From: Pseudidiomarina terrestris
GTDB taxonomy: Bacteria; Pseudomonadota; Gammaproteobacteria; Enterobacterales; Alteromonadaceae
NCBI RefSeq assembly: GCF_030466405.1
Contig: NZ_JAGGJF010000004.1
Location: forward strand, 62,001 to 126,000
Reading direction: 5' to 3'
DNA length: 64,000 nucleotides
Numbering within the stretch: the first letter of the stretch is position 1; each line of letters starts with the position of its first letter. A program made the translations under genes and the position numbers. Shown here piece after piece: positions 26,612-35,138 of the stretch. The notes beneath the pieces were generated by a model that worked only from the letters and a program-made list of their open reading frames with translations, did not search any database and was not told the origin of the DNA.

Positions 26612-27699
26612 CTTGAACTGCTATGCGCTGAGCTTATGACCTTGTGCACAAAGCGGAGTTTACCTATGGCGACGTTGGAGAGTACGAAAGGATAGGCATC
26701 GTCCAGTCCCATGCTGCGATTAAGTGCATTTAATACCGCGGTGAGTCGACACCAGTCGTTATAGAGCTGATTGAAATGCGTTTCACTTTTCGCTTCATCA
26801 CTTTGTGGTAATTGCAGCAATGGATTGACGACCTGATGTGAAGATACGCTGAAATCAAAATCACTGGCGGTTTCCAGGGTGTCTACCATGTGTAAGTAAT
26901 GAGCCCAGGTTTCCGCCCAATCCTCCCATGGGTGCATACTGGCATAGGCACTGACCCATACCTTGTGCCAGTCCGGTGCTGGGCCCTGTTCATAGTAGTG
27001 CTGCAGCGCATAGGTATAATCCAGCCGCTCGTCACCAAAAAGCTCTCTAAAATCATCCAGCCAGTGGCTGTTACGTACCAGTCGGTCCCAAAAGTAATGC
27101 CCGGACTCATGCCGAAAATGCCCGACAAGAGTACGGTATTGCTCATTCATTTCTTCGCGCATTTTCATTCTTGAACTTGGTTCAGCTTCTTTTAAATCAA
27201 GCGTGATGATGCCGGCGTTGTGACCGGTGGTGACGAAATTCTTAACCGTCAGCTCGTTGCCATACTCATCTTCAGTCTGATCTTCAAGAAACTCAAAACC
27301 CAGACCTTGCTGTGGGTCTTGTTGTCGCGAGATGACCGGCAACTCAAGTTTATAAAGGGTATAGAGTAACCGCCGTTTGGCTTGCTCCATCTGCGCCCAT
27401 AGGCCCCGGTTATCAGGCTGGTCGAGATTAGGAATGGTTCGGGTTAACTCGCAGGACGCACATAACTCTCCCTGTTGGTCTGCCGGGACCATCCAGTTAC
27501 AGACGTCCTGTATCGAATAATTCTTGCACTGACGGTAGAGTTTGCCGTTCGCTGCGGCGCGCCAGACGCCTTTTTCGTGGTGGGTAAAAGCACTCAACTT
27601 TTTTTCGTCAGGCATAAAGCCTAGCATCAGACCACAACTGACACAGCGGGTGTTGGCAAAATGCAGAGTATTACCACACTGACAAGAAAACGTTTGCAT
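26608..27699 (-). CDS. zinc-ribbon putative metallopeptidase (COG4307 type)
   Basis: A 363-residue protein. The N-terminal zinc ribbon has paired Cys (FSCQCGNTLHFANTRCVSCG and later CASCEL); a C-terminal domain carries FRHESGHYFWDRLV, an HExxH zinc-peptidase motif (HESGH). This is the combination of the putative zinc-binding metallopeptidase family. I use the ATG at 27699 because the protein starts with the ribbon (MQTFSCQCG); the longer frame to 27753 adds 18 residues of unlikely sequence. It is convergent with Anbu and may belong to the same system, but this is inferred from position only. Confidence 0.85.
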   Translation of the reverse strand: MQTFSCQCGNTLHFANTRCVSCGLMLGFMPDEKKLSAFTHHEKGVWRAAANGKLYRQCKNYSIQDVCNWMVPADQQGELCASCELTRTIPNLDQPDNRGLWAQMEQAKRRLLYTLYKLELPVISRQQDPQQGLGFEFLEDQTEDEYGNELTVKNFVTTGHNAGIITLDLKEAEPSSRMKMREEMNEQYRTLVGHFRHESGHYFWDRLVRNSHWLDDFRELFGDERLDYTYALQHYYEQGPAPDWHKVWVSAYASMHPWEDWAETWAHYLHMVDTLETASDFDFSVSSHQVVNPLLQLPQSDEAKSETHFNQLYNDWCRLTAVLNALNRSMGLDDAYPFVLSNVAIGKLRFVHKVISSAHSSSS

Positions 27700-27775
27700 A
27701 ATTAGGTACCCAAGGTCCGGTGCTCGCTTGTATTGAGCGTTTATTTTATGCACTATTTTAACACGTTACCAAAAA

Positions 27776-27836
27776 AGCGCTGGGCATTATCGAAAAAACA
27801 CTTTAACTCCGTGTCGATAAAGGTGCGCCCAGCGCT
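27776..27836. other. long hairpin in the divergent leader of the zinc-peptidase and HSD genes
   Basis: AGCGCTGGGC (27776-27785) pairs perfectly with GCCCAGCGCT (27827-27836). An inner 7-bp stem TTATCGA / TCGATAA (27787-27793 / 27814-27820) stacks inside it. On the minus strand the structure is followed by TTTTT, so it has terminator form for transcription towards the zinc-peptidase gene (start 27699). Confidence 0.55.
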
Positions 27837-27880
27837 CTTGGAAACGACGTAAAGGTCACCATCACAGCTCAGGGAACACT

Positions 27881-28879
27881 ATGCGATCCTCCGTGAAACG
27901 ACAGTCTAAGACAGAACCCAAATTTGCACTACTGGTGGTCGGTGTTGGCCAGGTGGGGAGTTGCTGGCTGGAGAACTTTGCACCACAGCTACCGGCGTCT
28001 GCGGTCGTCACCAGCACCCACAACTCGCGTAACCCGCTAACCCTGGCGGACATTGAGCAGCAGCGAAGCCAAGGGCGCATACCGCTGGTGCTGGATCTGA
28101 CCGCATCGGAAGCTGTCAGTCGTTGCTATCCTGATTGGATTGGCGCCGGTGCTGATATTGTTAGCGCAAATAAATACGCTGGCGCTGCGCCGCGCGAATT
28201 CTATCAGGAGGTAAAAGCCGCTCTAGAAAAACATCAGCGGCAATGGCTCTATGCGGCCACAGTTGGCGCGGGTGTGCCAGTACCCCAGACCGTGCGGGAA
28301 TGTTATGAAGCGGGCGATTCAGTGCTGCGGGTGGAGGGAAACTTTTCCGGCTCACTGACGTGGATTTTTCAGCAGTATCGGCCCGGTGAGAAGCTCTCAG
28401 AGTTACTTCGTAAAGCGCGCGATGCCGGTATTACAGAGCCCGATCCACGTACCGACCTCGGCGGTAGGGACGTTGCGAAAAAACTACTGATCGTTGCGCG
28501 CGAGGCAGGTTGGGACTTTGCGCTGGAAGATGCCGAGATTCAGAGCCTGGTGCTGGCGTCCTCTTTAGATGATGAATTAGACGCGGCGTTCGACCATTGG
28601 CGCTTAACGACTTATCCGGATGCCACTCAGTTTTGTTACATAGGACGACTGCAGGCAGACGAGCATCAGCAAGTTAAAGCCAGCGCTGCGTTGGAGCCGG
28701 TAAGCAGTGACTCACCCTATGCTCAGCTCGCTCCCGAACGCGCATATTTCAGAGTCTGGACGGCGCGCGATCCAGACACCCCAATTCCCGTTGAGGGCGT
28801 AGGCGCTGGCCTTGAGGCGACGGCAGGCTCGGTTCACCAGGACGTGTTGGCGGCCATCGGTCATTACAGCAACCGTTAG
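27881..28879 (+). CDS. stand-alone homoserine dehydrogenase of the ThrA/MetL type
   Basis: A 332-residue NAD(P)-dependent oxidoreductase that aligns by eye with the C-terminal half of bifunctional aspartokinase-homoserine dehydrogenases: VVGVGQVGSCW (dinucleotide binding), SANKYAG (active-site Lys), ATVGAGVPVPQT, EGNFSGSLTWIF, and ITEPDPRTDLGGRDVAKK with the catalytic Glu, Asp and Lys. It has no aspartokinase part and no ACT domain. Homoserine dehydrogenase reduces aspartate semialdehyde to homoserine for Thr and Met synthesis; without regulatory domains it may be insensitive to feedback. A CAGGGA ribosome site precedes the ATG. No other thr or met genes are adjacent. Confidence 0.85.
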   Translation: MRSSVKRQSKTEPKFALLVVGVGQVGSCWLENFAPQLPASAVVTSTHNSRNPLTLADIEQQRSQGRIPLVLDLTASEAVSRCYPDWIGAGADIVSANKYAGAAPREFYQEVKAALEKHQRQWLYAATVGAGVPVPQTVRECYEAGDSVLRVEGNFSGSLTWIFQQYRPGEKLSELLRKARDAGITEPDPRTDLGGRDVAKKLLIVAREAGWDFALEDAEIQSLVLASSLDDELDAAFDHWRLTTYPDATQFCYIGRLQADEHQQVKASAALEPVSSDSPYAQLAPERAYFRVWTARDPDTPIPVEGVGAGLEATAGSVHQDVLAAIGHYSNR

Positions 28880-28968
28880 CGTGGCGCAGCACGCGACGAC
28901 TGGACGGATGCCACCGCCATCAACTAGGGTTTAGCTAGACAACTTTGCTCTGCGCGTGAGGAGGAATC

Positions 28969-29877
28969 ATGCTGGTGGTCGTGGCTTTGGGAGGTAATGC
29001 ATTGTTGCGTCGTGGCGAGGACGTCACCGCCAAAAATCAGCGCGATAACGTGCAAAAGGCGGTGAAAGTGTTGGCTGAACTAGTAAGGGAAGGACATCAC
29101 TTGGTAATCACCCACGGTAATGGTCCGCAGATAGGATTGCTGGCCTTGCAGAACCATGCTTATGACGCGGATAGCGCTTTTCCCCTGGATATCCTCGGTG
29201 CCGAATCTGAGGGCATGATTGGCTACCTGATTGAGCAGGAACTGGAAAATCAGCTGGGTGATAACTACTCTGTCGCTACCTTGCTCACCCAAATCGCTGT
29301 TGCCCCTGATGATCCTGGCTTCGACAATCCAAGCAAGTTTATCGGTCCGGTATATGATGAAGAGCAGGCAAACAAGCTCAAGCAACGACATGGCTGGACC
29401 CTTGCCAAAGACGGCGACGACTGGCGGCGGGTGGTGCCATCACCTGAGCCTGGGGAAATACTGGATTTAAAAATTCTCAAGCTGCTGCTAGCGGAGCAGG
29501 TCATCACCATCTGCATTGGCGGTGGCGGGATTCCTATTGTACGCCAGCCGGACGGCACCTACCGTGGGGTGGAAGCGGTCATCGACAAAGACGCCGCCAG
29601 CGCCTTATTGGCCGAACAGGTTAACGCCGATGCGCTGTTACTGCTGACCGATGTGGCCGCGGTTTATCATGATTTTGGCGGACCCGATGAGCACGCCATC
29701 GAAGCCATGACCGTCAGTGAAGCGGAACAGTTTGACGCGCCGCAAGGCTCGATGGGACCTAAATTAATCGCAGCGGCACGTTTTGCCCGTGCGGGCAGAT
29801 TTAGTGCAATAGGTGCAATGGAAGATGCGCTGGACCTGGTGCAAGGTAACGCAGGCACCCGCATCACTGAAGGATAA
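28969..29877 (+). CDS. arcC: carbamate kinase
   Basis: A 302-residue amino-acid-kinase-fold protein. MLVVVALGGNALLRRGE at the N-terminus, ITHGNGPQIGLLALQ, LGAESEGMIGYLIEQEL, ICIGGGGIPIV and the C-terminal DAPQGSMGPKLIAAARF are the carbamate kinase blocks. It makes ATP from carbamoyl phosphate and ADP in fermentation of arginine, agmatine or purine-derived ureido compounds. The usual arginine deiminase and ornithine carbamoyltransferase genes are not in the window. GAGGAGG lies ahead of the ATG. An EamA transporter gene begins 5 bases after the stop. Confidence 0.93.
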   Translation: MLVVVALGGNALLRRGEDVTAKNQRDNVQKAVKVLAELVREGHHLVITHGNGPQIGLLALQNHAYDADSAFPLDILGAESEGMIGYLIEQELENQLGDNYSVATLLTQIAVAPDDPGFDNPSKFIGPVYDEEQANKLKQRHGWTLAKDGDDWRRVVPSPEPGEILDLKILKLLLAEQVITICIGGGGIPIVRQPDGTYRGVEAVIDKDAASALLAEQVNADALLLLTDVAAVYHDFGGPDEHAIEAMTVSEAEQFDAPQGSMGPKLIAAARFARAGRFSAIGAMEDALDLVQGNAGTRITEG

Positions 29878-29882
29878 CGCCG

Positions 29883-30824
29883 ATGCCCTTTGGCTTATAC
29901 GCTCCTTTACGATTAGTCTCACCAGGCAAGTGGGTGCGGCGAAGTACGTTGCTGGTCACCCTGGCGGCATTTTGCTGGGGCCTCTCAGGCGGTATTGGCG
30001 CCATTTTGATGGAGCGCGGTTGGGATGCATTCACCGTGTCCTTCTACCGCGGAGCGGTCGGGTTCCTGTTTGTTGTCATCTGGCTAGCGCTGCGTCCACA
30101 GCGCAGTGGTTTAAGCAAACCAAAGTTGTGGCTATGGTCGGTCGTGGCCGGAGTTGGCGTTGCTGGTAACTTCGCTTTTTATTTTCTGAGCATTGCCGAA
30201 GGCAGTGTTGCTGTTGCCGCAACACTGATGTACTGCGCCCCGGTGTTTGTTTATCTGGTCTCCTTTGTTCTGGGTCTTGAATCACCTTCATTGTTCAAAT
30301 GCCTGGCCATTCTTCTGGTCATGTCAGGCGTGGTTTTATTAACGCAGATCTACACTCTGAGTGCCGGCGCGGTAACCCTGTTCGCAGTAACGACCGGTCT
30401 ACTCTCAGGATTGTCTTATGCAATGTTCATCTTTGGCTTCAAATACGCCGCACCCCACGGTAGTGCGCAGGCGATTCTTGTGATAGCTTTTGCGGTGCTT
30501 GCGGGAATCCTAATCGTGCTGGGTGAAGTCGATCAGGTCAGCGCCGCATGGTCCTCGGCAAGTTTTCCGTTACTGGTTTTATTGGGTGTGCTTGGCGCTG
30601 GATTGTCGTTTGTCTTTTATATATTTGGGCTCAACTATACCGCACCCGCGATCGCCTCAATGGTGGCGATGGTGGAACCTATTACCGCATCGTTGTTTGG
30701 AGTTGTGGTGCTGGGTGAAAACCTGAATGTCATTCAGATCCTGGGCATGGCGCTGATTTTAGTTACGGTCACTGCGCTAAGTGTACATTCGAGCCGTCGC
30801 AAAGCGTCCATTAAAGACGCATAA
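29883..30824 (+). CDS. EamA/DMT-family transporter
   Basis: A 313-residue inner-membrane protein with about ten hydrophobic helices in two repeats. The first half has LVTLAAFCWGLSGGIGAILM and the second AVTTGLLSGLSYAMFIFGFK, the EamA repeat starts. MVAMVEPITASLFGVVVLGE near the C-terminus is the standard end motif. DMT proteins export amino acids or other metabolites. Only 5 bases separate it from the carbamate kinase gene, so they are in one operon, but the substrate is unknown. Confidence 0.92.
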   Translation: MPFGLYAPLRLVSPGKWVRRSTLLVTLAAFCWGLSGGIGAILMERGWDAFTVSFYRGAVGFLFVVIWLALRPQRSGLSKPKLWLWSVVAGVGVAGNFAFYFLSIAEGSVAVAATLMYCAPVFVYLVSFVLGLESPSLFKCLAILLVMSGVVLLTQIYTLSAGAVTLFAVTTGLLSGLSYAMFIFGFKYAAPHGSAQAILVIAFAVLAGILIVLGEVDQVSAAWSSASFPLLVLLGVLGAGLSFVFYIFGLNYTAPAIASMVAMVEPITASLFGVVVLGENLNVIQILGMALILVTVTALSVHSSRRKASIKDA

Positions 30825-30854
30825 AACAGCTCCAGCTTAAGGTTAACCGCAAAC

Positions 30855-31694
30855 ATGACAACACATAAGTCACGAGCAATAGTGGTAGAGGGCGGTGCCA
30901 TGCGCGGCATCTTCGCTGCCGGTGTACTGGACGGTTTTATGCGCGAGTCCTTTAAACTCTATGATTTTGCCATAGGCGTTTCTGCTGGCTCGACTAATCT
31001 GATTGGTTATCTGACCGATGACTATCAACGCAGTTACCGGATCCTCACTGAACTGGCGCAATCGAAAGATTTTATCGACCCTGTCCGCGGTCTGCTGGGT
31101 GGTCACTTCTGTGATGTTGAGTGGCTCTGGCGTACCTCGTACAAGGAAATTGAACTGCATTTTTCGCGCTACCTTTCCGGGCATGTACCGCTCTATGTGG
31201 TCACCACTCAAGTTGAAGACGGCGCGCCGTGTTATATCGAGGTGACGGAGAACAATCTGCATCAGCTCTTCCCCGCTTCCTGTGCGATTCCATTAGCGTT
31301 TCGTGATTTCCCTGAAGTTGAGGGCGTGGCGATGACTGATGGCGGTGTCGCGGATTCTATTCCAGTCCTGAAAGCCTACGCAATGGGCGCCCGTGAAATA
31401 ACCGTAGTGCTGTCTCGGGCAAAGGGCTATCGTAAGAAAAATGGCCATACTCTAGGGATCACCCGACGCATCCTGAGCCAATATCCGAAGTTATGTGATG
31501 CGATTGAAGATCGCGCAGAACGCTACAATGCGACCGTGGATTTTATTGAGAACCCACCCGACGATTGTGTGGTGCACATTATCGCGCCACCCGAAGATAT
31601 GCCGGTAGGACGCTTTACCCGGCAACGCGAGCGCTTGGATGTCGGCTACAATGCTGGCTTACGTGCGGCGTTCGAGCATATTGACCACCTATAG
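30855..31694 (+). CDS. patatin-like phospholipase
   Basis: A 279-residue cytoplasmic or peripheral lipase of the bacterial patatin family (YjjU-like). The oxyanion Gly-rich motif is GGAMRGIFAAGVLDGF, the nucleophile elbow is GVSAGSTN, and the catalytic Asp lies in TDGGVADSIP. The Ser-Asp dyad is therefore complete. No signal peptide is visible. It starts 30 bases after the EamA gene and is likely the last gene of that operon; its stop is only 1 base from that of a convergent small gene. Confidence 0.92.
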   Translation: MTTHKSRAIVVEGGAMRGIFAAGVLDGFMRESFKLYDFAIGVSAGSTNLIGYLTDDYQRSYRILTELAQSKDFIDPVRGLLGGHFCDVEWLWRTSYKEIELHFSRYLSGHVPLYVVTTQVEDGAPCYIEVTENNLHQLFPASCAIPLAFRDFPEVEGVAMTDGGVADSIPVLKAYAMGAREITVVLSRAKGYRKKNGHTLGITRRILSQYPKLCDAIEDRAERYNATVDFIENPPDDCVVHIIAPPEDMPVGRFTRQRERLDVGYNAGLRAAFEHIDHL

Positions 31695-31695
31695 C

Positions 31696-31968
31696 TCAGA
31701 CGCTGTCATCGTTGTTGTCGTCCTGGTACCGCGCAGAGACACTCTGCCCTTTAGCGTTAATGCCGTTTACTGACCAGACGCCGGTAATGGGATGCTGGGT
31801 GACCCGCCCGGTAAGTTTGGCGACCTCCCCATTATCAAAAGTGACTTCAACGGTACAAAAGTGATTCAGTACTTTTTCGAAGTCGGGAACAGATATAGCA
31901 ACGGGTTGAGGCTCAACCGTTGCTTTGCGGCGTTTGTGCCAGCTCAGTTGCTGAATAATGAAGGTCAC
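31696..31968 (-). CDS. small uncharacterised beta-rich protein
   Basis: A 90-residue protein with a basic N-terminus, then alternating hydrophobic strands (CTVEVTFDNGEVAKLTGRV, then ITGVWSVNGINAKGQSVSARY) and an acidic tail. The pattern suggests a small SH3- or OB-like barrel. No family is recognised. It lies 61 bases downstream of the YcaO gene on the same strand and may share its transcript. Confidence 0.6.
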   Translation of the reverse strand: MTFIIQQLSWHKRRKATVEPQPVAISVPDFEKVLNHFCTVEVTFDNGEVAKLTGRVTQHPITGVWSVNGINAKGQSVSARYQDDNNDDSV

Positions 31969-32029
31969 GAAACCTCTCCTGTTCAGAGCTAAGTCTGAGT
32001 GTGCAATTATCAGATGACTTTTGTAGAGT

Positions 32030-34210
32030 TCATTTCATGCGAGCACGCGCGGCATGCAATTTCTGGTAACTATCCAGTAAGCGTTGATGCTTATCCAGGC
32101 CTTCCAGCTGCATGTTGGTTGGTGTCAGGCCGGAAAACTTAACAGAGCCAGCCACCGAACCGACCACCGCCTGCATGGTTTCGACGCCATACATACGTTG
32201 CAGATTATGCGAAAAGTCCGCCATTTCCAACTCGTCATCAAGTTCAATCTCAAGGGCTGCCTGCATGGCACGGTAGAACAGCACGCGCTCGACGGTATTA
32301 TCGTTGTATTGCAGGAAGGCTTCGACCAGTTCCAGTGCTTCTTCGTGACGCTGCAGAGCAAGGTAAATTAACAGTTTAAGCTCAAGTATCGTGAGTTGAC
32401 CCCATACGGTATTTTCATCGAACTCAACACCAATCAAGGTAATGATATCGGTGTAATTGTCGAGCTGACTTTCTTCCAGGCGATCCACCAGGTCCTCCAG
32501 CTCGGCATCACTGAGTCGGTGCAGATTCAGAATATCCTCACGGAAATTCAGCGCCTGATTGGTGTTGTCCCAAACCAAATCCTCAACGGGGTAAACTTCC
32601 GAATAGCCGGGCACCAGAATGCGGCAAACGGGTGCACCCAGAGCGTCATGCTGCGCCACGTAAACCTCTTTCCCCATTTGCGCAAAAATACCGAATAAGG
32701 TGTCGGCTTCTGCTTGGTTGGTGCCGGAGAAGTCCCACTCAGTAAAGTCATAATCGCTATGCGCACTAAAGAAGCGCCAGGAGATCACGCCGGATGAATC
32801 AATAAAGTGTTCGACAAAATTGTTCGGCTCGGTCACTTCCATGCTGTTGAAGGTGGGCGGTGGTAAATCATTAAGGCCCTCAAAGCTGCGGCCCTGTAGT
32901 AGCTCTGTCAGGCTGCGCTCAATAGCAACTGCCATGCTGGGATGCGCGCCAAATGAAGCAAACACGCCGCCGGTGCGGGGGTTCATCAGGGTCACACAAG
33001 CGACAGGGAACTGACCGCCCAGCGAAGCATCTTTAACCAGCACGGGGTAGCCCTGGGCTTCAAGAGCTTGCACACCTTCGACCAGATGCGGGTACTTGGC
33101 CAGTACCGTGTCCGGCACATCAGGTAGGGCAATCTCTTGCTCAATGATTTGTTTTTTGACCGCTCGTTCAAAGATCTCGGACAAACACTGGACCTGCGCT
33201 TCAGGAAAGGTATTTCCCGCGCTCATACCGTTGCTCAGGTAGAGGTTCTCAATCAAATTCGAAGGGAAATACACAGTTTCGCCATCGGAGCGACGCACGA
33301 AAGGCAGGGCACAAATGCCGCGTTCCACATTGCCGGAATTGGTGTCAATCAGGTGCGATCCGCATAGCTCGCCCTCTGGGTCGTAAAATGCCCGGCAGTG
33401 CTCATCCAGCACTCCGTCGGGCAGGCTATCGTCAGCACCGGGTTTAAACCATTTTTCATTCGGGTAATGCACAAACTCCGCGTTGGCGAGCTCTTCGCCA
33501 AAATACTGATCATTGTAGAAGAAGTTGCAGCTCAGACGTTCAATGAACTCACCAAGCGCGGACGCCAGCGCCGCTTCCTTCGTGGCGCCTTTGCCATTGG
33601 TGAAGCACATGGGCGAAGCCGCATCACGAATATGCAAAGACCAGACATGAGGCACAATATTGCGCCACGAGGCGATTTCAATTTTCATGCCCAGGTCAGC
33701 AAGAATCTGCGTCATATTAGCGATAGTCTGCTCCAGTGGCAGATCTTTACCTTCAATATAGGTCAGTGCGTTGCCATCTGGTGCACCCATCAGCAGAGCC
33801 TGAGCATCTTCATCAAGGTTCTCAACCACTTCAATCTGGAATTCGGGTCCCGTTTGCACCACTTTTTTAACCGTACAGCGCTCGATTGAGCGCAGAATAC
33901 CTTGCCGGTCTTTGTCAGAAATATCGTCTGGCAGCTCGACCTGGATCTTGAAGATCTGGTTGTAACGATTTTCCGGGTCGACAATATTATTTTGTGAAAG
34001 ACGAATGTTGTCGGTAGCGATATCGCGCGAGACGCAATAGACCTTTACGAAGTAGGCGGCGCATAGCGCTGATGAGGCCAGGAAATAGTCGAACGGACTC
34101 GGCGCCGAGCCGTCGCCTTTGTAACGGATAGGCTGATCGGTGATGACCGTGAAGTCGTCAAATTTAGCCTCGAGACGCAAGTTGTCGAGAAAGTTTACTT
34201 TTATTTCCAT
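32030..34210 (-). CDS. ycaO: OsmC-YcaO fusion protein
   Basis: A 726-residue protein. Residues about 1-135 are an OsmC-like domain (GSAPSPFDYFLASSALCAAYF). The rest matches E. coli YcaO over its full length: EIASWRNIVPHVWSLHIRD, CFTNGKGATKEAALASALGE, HYPNEKWF, NGMSAGNTFPEAQVQCLSE, SFGAHPSMAVAIERSLTELL, and a C-terminal TPR-like helical part. YcaO domains use ATP to activate amide backbones; E. coli YcaO has been linked to RimO-dependent beta-methylthiolation of ribosomal protein S12. The OsmC fusion, absent from E. coli YcaO, hints at a thiol-related step. The DUF1707 gene lies 53 bases upstream on the same strand. Confidence 0.93.
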   Translation of the reverse strand: MEIKVNFLDNLRLEAKFDDFTVITDQPIRYKGDGSAPSPFDYFLASSALCAAYFVKVYCVSRDIATDNIRLSQNNIVDPENRYNQIFKIQVELPDDISDKDRQGILRSIERCTVKKVVQTGPEFQIEVVENLDEDAQALLMGAPDGNALTYIEGKDLPLEQTIANMTQILADLGMKIEIASWRNIVPHVWSLHIRDAASPMCFTNGKGATKEAALASALGEFIERLSCNFFYNDQYFGEELANAEFVHYPNEKWFKPGADDSLPDGVLDEHCRAFYDPEGELCGSHLIDTNSGNVERGICALPFVRRSDGETVYFPSNLIENLYLSNGMSAGNTFPEAQVQCLSEIFERAVKKQIIEQEIALPDVPDTVLAKYPHLVEGVQALEAQGYPVLVKDASLGGQFPVACVTLMNPRTGGVFASFGAHPSMAVAIERSLTELLQGRSFEGLNDLPPPTFNSMEVTEPNNFVEHFIDSSGVISWRFFSAHSDYDFTEWDFSGTNQAEADTLFGIFAQMGKEVYVAQHDALGAPVCRILVPGYSEVYPVEDLVWDNTNQALNFREDILNLHRLSDAELEDLVDRLEESQLDNYTDIITLIGVEFDENTVWGQLTILELKLLIYLALQRHEEALELVEAFLQYNDNTVERVLFYRAMQAALEIELDDELEMADFSHNLQRMYGVETMQAVVGSVAGSVKFSGLTPTNMQLEGLDKHQRLLDSYQKLHAARARMK

Positions 34211-34263
34211 GGCGGGCTACCGGGGTTACGAATGAGGGTATGCCCGCTATTATCCCTGATAAG

Positions 34264-34932
34264 CTACTGCTTTTCCATGCCGAAGGTTTCCCGCATGCTG
34301 TTGGCAAAGGCGACCAGTTTTTCTTTCATGGTGCGTTTCACGGAAACTTCTACCGAGCCAAGCAGCGTCCAGCCGGTGATGGTAATTTGCGGAGCCTGAC
34401 GACTGCCCATCGATGGCGCATGGTTTTCTGCAGAGCCGATGATATTAAACATGCGGCTGGTGACATTTACATTTTCAGGGACAAAGACTTCCAGGCTGCC
34501 GAGGACATTAGATACGTGAATTTCTACATGCTGGTGCTGAAAAACGGCGTCGGTGAAGTCGATCTTAGCCGAGCCCAAAACATCCACAACGACAATCTTT
34601 TTAGGCACCAGCCATTGCCCTTCACGAACATTGGAACCCAGAATGCTAATGAGTTTATCGTCAGTCTCGCCATGCTCTGATTTTGTGTTGGCCGCGGCGT
34701 AATTTGGGGTAAACGAACGCTCTTTAGAATCGTCGTAGCCGGGGTCAGCTTCTAACGGCAAGTCAGCAACGAGCTCAACCAGCTGTTGATTGGAGTCCAT
34801 GGCCATAGCTTCATCAAGACGTCGTTCAAAAGCTTCGGCGGAAATAATCGCGCGACTATAATTGACGATAAGCTTATCGACGGTTTCTTCGCGGACTTGT
34901 TCAAGCGGACGGTCTTCGAGTTTAACAGGCAT
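34264..34932 (-). CDS. DUF1707 / LiaF-like C-terminal domain protein
   Basis: A 222-residue protein. The N-terminal part (about 8-65, LEQVREETVDKLIVNYSRAI followed by ISAEAFERRLDEAM) is a DUF1707/SHOCT-like helical module. The C-terminal part (about 110-205) is a repetitive beta helix with ISILGSNVREGQW, VVDVLGSAKIDFTDA and VHVSNVLGS-type repeats, like the LiaF C-terminal domain. LiaF proteins repress a cell-envelope stress two-component system in Firmicutes; the role in Gram-negatives is unknown. No transmembrane segment is seen. Confidence 0.82.
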   Translation of the reverse strand: MPVKLEDRPLEQVREETVDKLIVNYSRAIISAEAFERRLDEAMAMDSNQQLVELVADLPLEADPGYDDSKERSFTPNYAAANTKSEHGETDDKLISILGSNVREGQWLVPKKIVVVDVLGSAKIDFTDAVFQHQHVEIHVSNVLGSLEVFVPENVNVTSRMFNIIGSAENHAPSMGSRQAPQITITGWTLLGSVEVSVKRTMKEKLVAFANSMRETFGMEKQ

Positions 34933-35138
34933 TAGTCTTCCTTATTGTGCGAACCCTGCCGATAATTATGCAATATTAAGGCCAAAATATAAGCCATTGT
35001 AAGTCAACGTTTTTATCTTGGTCCGCATAGATACGGTTGGTTAATTTAACCAAATGCATTCAAAAGTCACCAGTTTTTAACGCGATTCGTTACGAGCGCA
35101 ATGACTGCAAGAATCTTAGTCGACCATCATTAATGTTG

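Noticed and set aside
27747-27851. Leader peptide ahead of the homoserine dehydrogenase gene
   Set aside because: A frame of about 34 codons exists, but it is not rich in Thr, Ile or Met codons and has no clear ribosome site, so it does not look like a thr-type attenuator.
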